NCBI RefSeq assembly: GCF_900100435.1
Contig: NZ_FNEX01000007.1
Span: 53,503-117,502, forward strand
Origin: Pedobacter sp. ok626
Lineage (GTDB): Bacteria; Bacteroidota; Bacteroidia; Sphingobacteriales; Sphingobacteriaceae
Reading direction: 5' to 3'
DNA length: 64,000 bases
Positions 1 to 8,936 of this stretch are shown piece by piece. The number at the start of each line of letters is the position of its first letter. The stretch's first letter is position 1. The position numbers and the translations under genes were made by a program. The notes under the pieces are model-generated. The model saw only the letters and a program-made list of their open reading frames with translations, ran no database searches and was not told where the DNA came from.

Positions 1-2352
1 GTTTTCCAGAAAATCTAAATCAAGAGTTGGCACATTATACCCAAATGTGACAGGAACAGGAATTGACAAGAGCATGTCGGTCGTTATATTTTTATACCAT
101 CCAACAGTACTCGAAATTTTTCCACGTAAAAACTCCATATCTATACCTGCATCGTACTTTGTACCTTTTTCCCAATGCAATTGTTCATTTGCAGGTTGAA
201 CGGGCATGTTAGCTGCAGTACCTAAATACCCGCTAACACTAGGTGATCCTGTTTGCCATGTGTTCTTGGCAGAAAGATTACCTATACCCCCAGAGTTGCC
301 CGTCAAACCAAAACTTCCTCTGAATTTCAAGAAAGTAAGCACCTTGTTCTTTAAAAACTTTTCATCCGAAGCTATCCAGCCTAATGAAAAAGCTGGAAAA
401 GTGCCAAATCTCTTATCTCCACCAAAACGTGAACTACCGTCACGATTTACTACTGCAGAGGCCAGGTAACGCCTGTTGTAATTATATTGCACACGAAAGT
501 AATACCCTAGTTTTGCATCTGGATTTCCCTGTACACCTGTTTGATAATTATTTCCAATACGTCCGGTCTGAGATGGATAGATCAAATTACTGTTGATCAG
601 GTTATCACCATACAAAGCTTCATAAAAACCATTGGTGGTAGAAAAACGCATTCCCATTACACCATTTAAATTATGTTTTTTCTTAATGACCCTGTTATAA
701 GTAAAGAAACTATCAAAGGAATTAGAATATCCATAAGAATTTGTATGTGTAGCTTTTCCTTTTTGATCATTTGCAAAAACGCTTATAGTAGCATCATTGG
801 TTACATTAAGCAGTCCTGAAAGGACAGAAGGTGCAGATTGGTCCCAGTCTTCCCTTTGAGCCAGGGTCTTAAATTTCAAACCTTTAATTACATCAACTTC
901 TAAATATACAGATCCCCCTATCCGGCTTCTTTTGTTCAAAGAATTATAAAGATCGCGGTCTTTAAAGGCTTCTGGATTAGTCCAAGGGTTAAAATAAGAA
1001 CCATCGGCATTGTAATATGGATAGATCGGTAAATTAGAGCTAAGCGCCCCTCCATATCCACCTAAATTAAGGGTACTGCTAGAACCCAGTTTATGCTCAG
1101 TATTGTAAGATGGAGTTATACTTGCTCCAAAGCGTATTCTTTTACTCAGGTCATGATCAATGTTAAGTTTGAAGTTAAACTGATTCATGTCGGTACCTTG
1201 AATGGTACCCACAGTTTGTTTATAGGTACCACTTAAATAATATTTCGTTTTATCTGTTCCATTAGAGGCCGAAACCGTTAATTCACGAAAAACTCCGGTT
1301 TGCAATACATGGTCAAATGCATTATTATTGGTAGTATCTGCCATTCCGCGTGTATAACCAGTCATACTGGGCAGCGGACTGGCAGGCAATGGCAAATTAG
1401 CATTGGCAGGATCACTGTAAAATGTATTTCTGTAAGCTTCGTCAAATATTTCAAGCAATTGTGGCCCGTTCAGTAATTTCTTTTCTTTAGATATCTGTGT
1501 AATACCTGAAATCACATTAACGTTAAAGCTGGTTTTTCCCGCCTTTCCACGCTTGGTGGTAATGAGTATAACACCTCCGCTACCCCGTGCACCATAAATA
1601 GCACTTGAAGCAGCATCTTTTAATACCTCAATAGATTCAATATCGTTGGGGTTAATATCTGCCATCACATTTGTATGGCTGCTGTTTTGATCGTTTCCAT
1701 TGCTTTGCGGTGCATCACCATCTCCATTCAGTCCCTGCATTACCGGAATTCCATCCACCACATATAATGGACCTGCACTACCATTAATAGTATTCATACC
1801 ACGTATTCTCACATTAACTGCTGCACCAGGAACACCACTTGATTCGTACATTTCTACACCTGGCATTTGCCCTTGTAAAGCATTTTGAAAACTGTTTACA
1901 TTGTACTTTAAAATTTCTTCTCCTTTAATACTGGAAATAGAACTTGTAACTTCCCGTTGCTTTTGGGTTCCATAACCGATCACCACAACAGCATCCAGGC
2001 TATTTACGTTGGGCTTCATTTTTACATCAATTACAGTTTTTGATCCAACAGGAACTTCAGCAGCAGTATACCCTACATAAGAGAACACTAAAATTCCCTT
2101 TGCCTCCGGCAACTTTATGGTATATCGACCATCAGTATTGGTAGTCGTTTTAATCGTAGTTCCTTTTAGTGTTACGATGACACCAGGAAAAGCAGTTCCG
2201 TCCTCGTTAACAATTTTACCATTTATTGTTACTGGAGGCAGCAGCAGTTTTAGGTTTATATGACTTGCAGAAAGAGCTTTAGAATGGACAAACAATCCAC
2301 AACAGATTATAGCCATTACAAGTGGAAAGTAGTAATAAAATCTTCTTTTCAT
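1..2352 (-). CDS. SusC/RagA-family TonB-dependent outer-membrane receptor, 3' end outside window
   Basis: The frame stays open from the ATG at 2352 to the window edge, so about 784 N-terminal codons are present and the C-terminus is missing. It starts with a signal peptide (MKRRFYYYFPLVMAII...). A carboxypeptidase-regulatory-like domain follows (INGKIVNEDGT ... FSYVGYTAAEVPV), then the TonB-box/plug region with the SusC hallmarks VVVIGYGTQKQ, PLYVVDGIPV, EVLKDAASSAIYGARG and GGVILITTKRGKAG. The family imports oligosaccharides or peptides across the outer membrane with a SusD lipoprotein, which would lie further left, outside the window. There is no STN domain, so control by an ECF/FecR pair is not expected. 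A 285-bp gap carrying an inverted repeat and a 21-bp direct repeat precedes it. The family call is firm; the substrate is unknown but probably matches the enzymes at 2638-10400. Confidence 0.95.
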   Translation of the reverse strand, partial: MKRRFYYYFPLVMAIICCGLFVHSKALSASHINLKLLLPPVTINGKIVNEDGTAFPGVIVTLKGTTIKTTTNTDGRYTIKLPEAKGILVFSYVGYTAAEVPVGSKTVIDVKMKPNVNSLDAVVVIGYGTQKQREVTSSISSIKGEEILKYNVNSFQNALQGQMPGVEMYESSGVPGAAVNVRIRGMNTINGSAGPLYVVDGIPVMQGLNGDGDAPQSNGNDQNSSHTNVMADINPNDIESIEVLKDAASSAIYGARGSGGVILITTKRGKAGKTSFNVNVISGITQISKEKKLLNGPQLLEIFDEAYRNTFYSDPANANLPLPASPLPSMTGYTRGMADTTNNNAFDHVLQTGVFRELTVSASNGTDKTKYYLSGTYKQTVGTIQGTDMNQFNFKLNIDHDLSKRIRFGASITPSYNTEHKLGSSSTLNLGGYGGALSSNLPIYPYYNADGSYFNPWTNPEAFKDRDLYNSLNKRSRIGGSVYLEVDVIKGLKFKTLAQREDWDQSAPSVLSGLLNVTNDATISVFANDQKGKATHTNSYGYSNSFDSFFTYNRVIKKKHNLNGVMGMRFSTTNGFYEALYGDNLINSNLIYPSQTGRIGNNYQTGVQGNPDAKLGYYFRVQYNYNRRYLASAVVNRDGSSRFGGDKRFGTFPAFSLGWIASDEKFLKNKVLTFLKFRGSFGLTGNSGGIGNLSAKNTWQTGSPSVSGYLGTAANMPVQPANEQLHWEKGTKYDAGIDMEFLRGKISSTVGWYKNITTDMLLSIPVPVTFGYNVPTLDLDFLEN

Positions 2353-2443
2353 TTGAAATTAATAAAAAAATTAATCGTAAAAACTTCGACAGATTTAGTT
2401 ATCGAATAATTAATTGAAGGAATGATATCATGTAATCATTCAC

Positions 2444-2462
2444 GATTACCCCGAGGGTAATC
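2444..2462. promoter_or_regulatory. Perfect inverted repeat in the susC leader
   Basis: GATTACCC (2444-2451), a CGA loop, then GGGTAATC (2455-2462): a perfect 8-bp dyad 92 bp before the susC start at 2352. It could be an operator or an mRNA leader hairpin. There is no T-run next to it on the minus strand, so it does not look like an intrinsic terminator. Confidence 0.5.
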
Positions 2463-2569
2463 ACCGCTTTTAAATAAGAGGGCTACTACTTGATGAGTAA
2501 AAATTTTCATATCTGATCTATTTGGTTTAATTGGTTGTTGTGAAACTAATTCTATAAAGTACATTTGGC

Positions 2570-2607
2570 GTATACACTGATCTCATTTCAGTATACTATG
2601 GTTACAA
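2570..2607. promoter_or_regulatory. Candidate operator 1 for the hybrid two-component regulator
   Basis: GTATAC occurs at 2570-2575 and again at 2591-2596, exactly 21 bp apart. The second copy is part of AGTATACTATGGTTACAA (2590-2607). That stretch matches 13 of 18 positions with the element at 10464-10481, upstream of the neighbouring operon. Repeats two helical turns apart are typical of dimeric AraC-type binding. It lies about 220 bp before the susC start. Confidence 0.5.
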
Positions 2608-2637
2608 AATGGACAAAGAATGCTAAAATATGCAGCC

Positions 2638-4770
2638 CTACAAAATCGTAGTATGATGAACGGGATTCAGCTCCTGCTGTTTAACCATTTCATCAAACTT
2701 TGCAGCACGTTTATCGTCAAATTTCGCCAGGGTTACCCACTCTTTGCTCCCATAAACTCCTGCTTTCGTATAATCAAAAGGCTTAAAGTTTATTTTGGAC
2801 ATCAGGCTTTTGTTCTTTATTCTGAAGTCTAAAGTGGCCGGATCAGCAAATTTAGGATCAGCAATAATGGAATGTTTATCTTTTCCGGCTTTCTGCCAAT
2901 CTTTAAACGACTGTTTGGCTATACTGATATCGCGGGTTCTGGTATCCCAGTAGGCATTATAATCTGCAACGAAATTAGTTTTATCCCACCTGATCCCTGT
3001 TAAATTACCTTGATTGTAACAAATAATGTTGTTGGTAAAATTGAAGCCATTGTGAGGTTCAATCCTGGTCGATTCCAACTGGGCACGTATCTGATTATAG
3101 AATATATTGTTACGGATAGTATTGTCCTTTCCATAGTTCTGATGAAAAGCAGAACTTTTACAGGAATACACCAGGTTATTTTCCATTACAATACCGGTAG
3201 AGCCTTCATCTGTATATAAGCCCCATCCGCCATAAGTCCGGGAATACACATGATGAATAACATTATTACTCACAGAAGTACCTTCGGAAGGGCCTAAGGT
3301 ATAAACGCCGCCCATATCACTCAATACACCCCAACCCACATGATGAATATGGTTAAACTCAATTTTATTCCGTTTTGCAGTACTCTTCCCATAACCCCAA
3401 ATCCAGCCGGCAGAAATACCGGAATAACTAAAGTCTGCAATTTCATTATGCGTCAGTTCGTTATCACTTGCTGTAAAAATAACCAGGGCAACGGCACAAG
3501 GGAATACGTACCCACCACCACGAACAATGTTGTTATTTACAACAATATTCCTGGTGTTTTCGCCACCTTCTGCAAGGTTTATTTCTCCGATCTTAATGCC
3601 TCCCGCCCCAAGGTCGTGTAAATAGCAGTGCTCAACTTTACTGTCGGAACAAGCTTTTCTAAACCAAATTGCATTACTGCCTGTATGTGCAATTTCACAA
3701 TTGATGAATTGAATTTTTGTTGCATAATCAACCATTACCGCCGCTTCAATTGAGGCCGCAGCCTGCATTGGCTCATTACCCGACTCAGGCATCTTATAAC
3801 CGGCTACCTGAAAGGAAATATTCTCAAAACGCAAGTTCTCAACCTTCTTTTCTTTACTGCCTTGTATGGTTAAAAATTTATCATGTACAGGTGCAAAAAA
3901 AGTTGTTTCCGAAATGGATTCATCCGGTTTAGGAACATAATATAAATAGCCCGTAGATACCTCCAAATACCATTCGCCGGGATCATCTAATCCTTTTTTT
4001 ACATTCTCAATAGTAAACAAGGTTTCTTTATCTATTTTATTCCAGGGCTTCATACCCTTGCCCACTATATAAATCGCCGTATCCTTTGCACTGTAGCGAA
4101 ATATTTTTTTTCGGGTATTGTCCCATTTATGATAAAATGTAACCACTGCATCCTGTAATTCAGCAGCCGGAATGGTATTGAGAATCGCAGCCTGTTCCGG
4201 TAAAAGACTTATCTTTTGTACGCCCAGGTGGGGAACAAGTTCGGTCCCTTTTTCTATAATTACTTCCTTCACAGCTTTTGGCCGATAAAAATCCAGATTA
4301 GGAAATTTAGCTCTTACTGCCCGATTTCCAGAAACATACAACTGCTCGAAACCCCATCCTAATCGCTGAACTTCAGGAAGGTGGGCTCTCCATAACCGAT
4401 CATTTACCTTTTCAAAGCCCTTTACTTCTATTCCTCCATAAAAAACGGGCCTGGCACCTGCCTCAGCAACATAACTAACCGATATGGTGCCAGAACCACC
4501 ATCTTCTGCCGTATATACCACCGGATCTTTCATAAAATAATTTCCAGCAGCAATAACCACCTGAATATCAGCCAGATTACCCTGATTTTTCAGCGCTCTA
4601 ATTTTATCTCTAGCTCCAGCTAATGAAGCAAGCGGGCTTTCCCTGGTACCAACGTTTGCATCATTACCGCGGGTTGATATATATATCGTGGTTGAAAAAG
4701 CACTGTTTGCGATGAGGATTGAAATAACAAAAATAAACAGGCTTTTAATTTTAGTATTTAGCATAAACAT
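2638..4770 (-). CDS. Secreted right-handed parallel beta-helix protein, GH141-like
   Basis: 710 residues with an N-terminal signal peptide (cleavage likely near residue 26, after NSAFS). The mature protein opens with the pectate-lyase-superfamily signature ISTRGNDANVGTRESP (segments PLASL and ARDKIRALK follow). From about residue 330 to 640 there are repeated N-x-I type beta-helix rungs such as VVNNNIVRGGG, VSNNVIHHV and MENNLVYSC. Length and layout resemble glycoside hydrolase family 141, whose characterised members act on alpha-L-fucose or xylan. Activity cannot be fixed from the sequence, and a polysaccharide lyase or epimerase role is possible. It is the last gene of the operon starting at 10400, five bases behind the dehydrogenase gene. 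ATGs at 4770 and 4764 are both plausible. Confidence 0.8.
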   Translation of the reverse strand: MFMLNTKIKSLFIFVISILIANSAFSTTIYISTRGNDANVGTRESPLASLAGARDKIRALKNQGNLADIQVVIAAGNYFMKDPVVYTAEDGGSGTISVSYVAEAGARPVFYGGIEVKGFEKVNDRLWRAHLPEVQRLGWGFEQLYVSGNRAVRAKFPNLDFYRPKAVKEVIIEKGTELVPHLGVQKISLLPEQAAILNTIPAAELQDAVVTFYHKWDNTRKKIFRYSAKDTAIYIVGKGMKPWNKIDKETLFTIENVKKGLDDPGEWYLEVSTGYLYYVPKPDESISETTFFAPVHDKFLTIQGSKEKKVENLRFENISFQVAGYKMPESGNEPMQAAASIEAAVMVDYATKIQFINCEIAHTGSNAIWFRKACSDSKVEHCYLHDLGAGGIKIGEINLAEGGENTRNIVVNNNIVRGGGYVFPCAVALVIFTASDNELTHNEIADFSYSGISAGWIWGYGKSTAKRNKIEFNHIHHVGWGVLSDMGGVYTLGPSEGTSVSNNVIHHVYSRTYGGWGLYTDEGSTGIVMENNLVYSCKSSAFHQNYGKDNTIRNNIFYNQIRAQLESTRIEPHNGFNFTNNIICYNQGNLTGIRWDKTNFVADYNAYWDTRTRDISIAKQSFKDWQKAGKDKHSIIADPKFADPATLDFRIKNKSLMSKINFKPFDYTKAGVYGSKEWVTLAKFDDKRAAKFDEMVKQQELNPVHHTTIL

Positions 4771-4775
4771 AATTT

Positions 4776-7541
4776 CTATCGGTTAAATGTGATTGTCTTG
4801 ATATCAAATGCAATCCATATACCTATTTCCTTACTCGTAGTTTTGTAAACAAAATATAGATTTTGTAATCCTTTCACCGGCTCTATAGGAATTTCAAAAT
4901 CTCCAGATTTTTTAGTTAAATCAATGTATTTACTCCCTATGACTGGTCCATTTTCAGAACCTGTTCTAATCTCCAGGGTGCCAACCAAATTGTTCGTAAG
5001 CGCATTTACTGTTAAAGACTTAATATTCATAAGGTCAAGGCCTTTAAATACAATATAGGCGCCATTCTTTGTAAATCTAACCGTCTCTTCGGCTCTCTTA
5101 TTCATCACTACATGACTGGTATCATAATTATTAGCTAGTAAAGTCGCATTTCTAAGTACCAACGTCTCTGTGGCAGTTAAAGCCGGCATACCATTCGCGC
5201 CTTTATCTGTATAACTTGCCGTAAAATAATAAACCCCTTCCCGGCTTGTCTGTTTCAGCGTTTTCAAGGTACCATTCATTGGCAAAGAACCTGCATCTTT
5301 AGGCTTCGAAAGTCCCAGAATATAATCTATCATATCAGAGACAGCAGCTTTGGTAACCTGCGGATGTGCAGACATTGGAACTTCGCCCCAACTACCACTA
5401 CCCCCTTCTTTAACTTTACGAATCAACAACTCTTTATCTTTTATCTTGTAACGTGCTGCGATCTCCATAAAACTCGGACCTACGGTTCTTTTATCCATAG
5501 CATGACAAGCATTGCAATCACTTGCTGCCATCGCCAAACTCCCTTTATGCTGTATGGCATTCCCCGAATGTCCTTCGGAACTTACCGGCTTCAACAATAT
5601 CAGATCTTTTCCTTCCGGTAAATAATCAAAGCGAACTTTAACATCCGCGGCATTCTTGCTGCCCTGACTTATTACACCATCCTCCTTATCATTCACTTTT
5701 ACAGCATAAGTAAACTCCTGATTAGCCCAGTAAAAAGTCCGGTTTAAATTTGTCTCAACATTTACCTGAGGTGCTTCATTCCCCGCTTTAATTTCTAAAG
5801 AGGTTTTCTGAAATTCACCTTTCTGATCTGTTACCGTTAGCGATACCTTATAAAGACCCGCCTTATTAAAAGTATGTTCCAAAACCTGGGTTTTACCTAA
5901 TACAGATCCATTAGCCAACTGCCATAGGTAAGTTAACTTATCCCCCTTGTCATAATCAAATGAATGCTCAGCCGAAAGCCTCACTTTCAGCGGTACTGCC
6001 CCCACAGGTTTATCTGCAGTAGCTTTAGCTACCGGTCTACGGTTATTTTCATAAAACTGAATTTTAACTAATCTGGAATCATCATTAACAGACTTCCAGA
6101 AATTCCCATATTCTAATATATACAAAGCTCCATCCGGGCCAAATTTCATATAAATAGGTTTTGAGAATTTTGTAGATGGCATGAATGGTTCGATACTTTT
6201 TAATCGTCCCTGATCATCAATAGATACCGTCATGATCCAGTTTCTGGCCCAATCAAAGATGAAAACCTTACCGTTATAATAAGTAGGAAAAAGATGCGTT
6301 GCATTTTTATAAAGATCACGGTAATACACAGGACCAGCCATTGATGAGCGCCCACCGTTCCCAACAATCGGAAACTCTGGAGATTCTGTATAAGGGTACC
6401 AGAGAAACGCAGGTTGCGCAGGTGGGAGATTTTTTGAGCCTGTATTGTTAACCGATAAGTTTACCGGTGCTGCGGGATCAAATTTTTTGCCGGAAAGTCC
6501 GGTAGCAAAATCATAACTTGTATAGGGGATATTGTTACCAATAAAATAGGGCCAGCCAAAATTACCAGGAGCTTTGGCCTGATTGAACTCATCATAACCC
6601 CTTGGGCCCCGGCGATCAAGACTATCGACACCTGCATCGGGACCTATTTCGCCCCAATATAAATACCCGTTTTTCTGATCAATAGAAATGCGATATGGGT
6701 TTCTATTGCCCATCACATAAATCTCTGGCCTACCTTTACTCCCATCTTTTGGAAACAGATTGCCATCTGGAATCGTGTAAGAGCCATTATCAGCAGGTTT
6801 AATCCTTAAAATTTTTCCACGAAGATCATGCGTATTGGCAGCAGATTTTTGCGCGTCATAAGAAAGCCTTCCGTCACGCTGATCAATTGGCGAATAACCA
6901 CTGGACATCGAGGGATTGGTATTATCCCCTACTCCAATAAACAGATTGCCCCCAGGCCCAAATTCCAATGATCCAGCCGAATGACAACAACCACGTATAA
7001 CAGGTATTTCTATCAGTATCTTTTCAGAAGATAAATCAAGTGCCTCATTAGACAATTTAAACCTGGAAACGCGTTGCCCCACAACTTCATTTACAGGCTT
7101 CTTTTCTCCGGCAGGTCTTTTAACCGTCGGAGAATAAAATAGGTAAATCCATCCATTCTTTTTAAAGTTTGGATCCATCGCTAAACCCAACAAACCATCC
7201 TCGCTGTCAATGTGAACATCCAATGTACCCAATAGCTTTACCTTTTTACTCTCCGGCTTATACATTCTGACAGCCCCTCTTCTTTCAATGTAAATTACAT
7301 CCAGATCAGGGGTAATGGCCAATTGCATAGGCTCCAGAATCTTCTGGTTCAATGTCTCCAAAGCAAACCTGTTCTCATCCGGTTTGGTTCCTTCTGAAGT
7401 AATGCCCGCAGGGATAATCGGTTTAACCGCTTTACCTGGTTGTTGTGCAGAACAAGGGCTAATGAATAAAAAGCCACATCCCAGAATCACCACTAAAAGA
7501 AAAATTCTCTTAAACATTATTAATACTTTTTTTTCGCACAT
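4776..7541 (-). CDS. Sugar dehydrogenase (GSDH/PQQ-type beta-propeller) fused to PKD, cytochrome c and C-terminal beta domain
   Basis: 921 residues, exported. Residues about 50-500 form a glucose/sorbosone dehydrogenase propeller (LGLAMDPNFKKNG, CHSAGSLEFGPGGNLF, GEIGPDAGVDS, YILEYGNFWK). A PKD domain follows (LSAEHSFDYDKGDKLTYLW). A class I cytochrome c domain has the haem site CNACH at about residues 676-680 and a likely axial Met in VPMSAHP. A C-terminal CBM6-like beta domain ends in IWIAFDIKTI. Such proteins oxidise sugars and pass electrons to the attached cytochrome; the PQQ cofactor and the sugar are inferred. The signal sequence fits better from the internal ATG at 7517 (MFKRIFLLVVI) than from 7541. 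It sits between the SGNH hydrolase and beta-helix genes of a degradative operon, so it probably oxidises released sugar in the periplasm or at the cell surface. Confidence 0.88.
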   Translation of the reverse strand: MCEKKVLIMFKRIFLLVVILGCGFLFISPCSAQQPGKAVKPIIPAGITSEGTKPDENRFALETLNQKILEPMQLAITPDLDVIYIERRGAVRMYKPESKKVKLLGTLDVHIDSEDGLLGLAMDPNFKKNGWIYLFYSPTVKRPAGEKKPVNEVVGQRVSRFKLSNEALDLSSEKILIEIPVIRGCCHSAGSLEFGPGGNLFIGVGDNTNPSMSSGYSPIDQRDGRLSYDAQKSAANTHDLRGKILRIKPADNGSYTIPDGNLFPKDGSKGRPEIYVMGNRNPYRISIDQKNGYLYWGEIGPDAGVDSLDRRGPRGYDEFNQAKAPGNFGWPYFIGNNIPYTSYDFATGLSGKKFDPAAPVNLSVNNTGSKNLPPAQPAFLWYPYTESPEFPIVGNGGRSSMAGPVYYRDLYKNATHLFPTYYNGKVFIFDWARNWIMTVSIDDQGRLKSIEPFMPSTKFSKPIYMKFGPDGALYILEYGNFWKSVNDDSRLVKIQFYENNRRPVAKATADKPVGAVPLKVRLSAEHSFDYDKGDKLTYLWQLANGSVLGKTQVLEHTFNKAGLYKVSLTVTDQKGEFQKTSLEIKAGNEAPQVNVETNLNRTFYWANQEFTYAVKVNDKEDGVISQGSKNAADVKVRFDYLPEGKDLILLKPVSSEGHSGNAIQHKGSLAMAASDCNACHAMDKRTVGPSFMEIAARYKIKDKELLIRKVKEGGSGSWGEVPMSAHPQVTKAAVSDMIDYILGLSKPKDAGSLPMNGTLKTLKQTSREGVYYFTASYTDKGANGMPALTATETLVLRNATLLANNYDTSHVVMNKRAEETVRFTKNGAYIVFKGLDLMNIKSLTVNALTNNLVGTLEIRTGSENGPVIGSKYIDLTKKSGDFEIPIEPVKGLQNLYFVYKTTSKEIGIWIAFDIKTITFNR

Positions 7542-7633
7542 AAATCGCTTATAAAAGGTCGGTCAACAAATAAATACTAACCGCTATAAATTTTAAATAC
7601 TTTGTTGCATTGCTTATAGCTATGCAAGCCTGT

Positions 7634-8926
7634 TTACTCTAACAAGTTTCCGACAACCAAAACATTACCTACAAACCAACTATTTTCCTTGTAGTCGTCC
7701 GGATTCAGTATTGTTGTATTTCTTGTTAATAAAATTTTTGCTTTATCAAACTCCTTTGCCGATACCACAAACTTCACTTCGTGCACTCCATCAGGTAACG
7801 CTTTTAAAAAGAAAGCGTTCATTCGATAATTGTTTCCCCAGGCATCAAACCGCATCACCTCAGTGGTTGGTTCTCCATCAATAATCACCTCTACAATACC
7901 ACTTTTAGGTCCTATTAAATCGTAAACACCCAAAGCTGTACCGCTAAACTTAATGGTAAAAGAAGCACCCGCTTTCCTGGCTTTGTACAAAACAGGCATG
8001 TTATTTTTAAACTTCTTTTGCAATTCATCTGTTTGAGAAAGCGCTTCCCAATCATTTTTGGTTGCAACTTTTGATAGGGGTAGCGTCTGGGCTTTTTCCC
8101 AGTTATCTTTTATATAAGCTTTTGGTAAAGCATGAGACTGCCCTTTCGCAAAAGAAGACATCCTCTCAAAATTCCTGGCCACTACCTTTGCATAAATAGG
8201 ATGACCGGAGGCCGTTAGCGGATGTGTCTTATCTTTGGTAAATACAATTTTATCAGGGTTTTCTTCTGGATTGCCGGTAAACACAAGCTTACCAGCATCT
8301 AACAGACGAATCACCTCTACCCCCATGTGGATGGAAGGAATATTATAATGCGCCGCAATTTGCTCCATCGCTATTGCCGTAGGCTGAAAGCGGCCCGCCT
8401 GCAAATCTTTAACGCCATTTTCTGCAATGGTATATACAAAACAGATATCTGCATTGGGGTATTTACGCCATGTTTTTCGCACAATACCTTCCATACTTCT
8501 GTGAATCCCCTCTGCCGGCAGACCACTATCATTAACTGCAAATTCTACAAAGATCAAGTCAGGACTTTCGCTTAATACGTCATGTTCCAAACGGAAAACG
8601 CCCAGATTAGAACCTGTACCACCAATGGCGGCATTAACCTGTTTAAACGTAGCCTTTGGATAGGTAGCAGTAAGCCAGTTAAAGCTAAGATCGCGCCAAC
8701 CACCTGTCGCCTGTGTAATGCTCCCCCCAAAATAGGCGACAGTAACCGCCTTACCAGATTTCACTTTTCTGAAAAAATTTGGAAGGCCTCCTCTCTGATG
8801 AAATTCTTCCAACTTTTCAGAAGGAACCTCTGCACCAAAAGTCGCGGCACCAGCAGTCATCCAAAAGGATAAAAGCAGACAAAAGCTAAGGAGGCTTCTG
8901 GTATTTAAAATACATAAATTTATCAT
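7634..8926 (-). CDS. Secreted SGNH/GDSL-family hydrolase
   Basis: 430 residues with a signal peptide (cleavage near AGAATFG). SGNH blocks are visible: block I FGGSIT with the nucleophile serine, block II GGTGSN, block III FAVND, and block V DKTHPLTASGH with the Asp and His of the triad. The first 250 residues form this domain. The rest is an extra beta-rich domain (FSGTALGVYDLIGPKSG, VIIDG), a two-part layout common among PUL-borne carbohydrate esterases. A role in removing acetyl or other acyl groups from a polysaccharide is inferred from family and context. It is 10 bases behind the DUF1080 gene and 92 bases ahead of the dehydrogenase, in one operon. Confidence 0.88.
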   Translation of the reverse strand: MINLCILNTRSLLSFCLLLSFWMTAGAATFGAEVPSEKLEEFHQRGGLPNFFRKVKSGKAVTVAYFGGSITQATGGWRDLSFNWLTATYPKATFKQVNAAIGGTGSNLGVFRLEHDVLSESPDLIFVEFAVNDSGLPAEGIHRSMEGIVRKTWRKYPNADICFVYTIAENGVKDLQAGRFQPTAIAMEQIAAHYNIPSIHMGVEVIRLLDAGKLVFTGNPEENPDKIVFTKDKTHPLTASGHPIYAKVVARNFERMSSFAKGQSHALPKAYIKDNWEKAQTLPLSKVATKNDWEALSQTDELQKKFKNNMPVLYKARKAGASFTIKFSGTALGVYDLIGPKSGIVEVIIDGEPTTEVMRFDAWGNNYRMNAFFLKALPDGVHEVKFVVSAKEFDKAKILLTRNTTILNPDDYKENSWFVGNVLVVGNLLE

Positions 8927-8936
8927 GGTTTTTAAC

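Noticed and set aside
206..596. Plus-strand frames within the first 2.3 kb
   Set aside because: They are shadows of the truncated susC, whose minus-strand frame is open throughout and carries plug-domain motifs.
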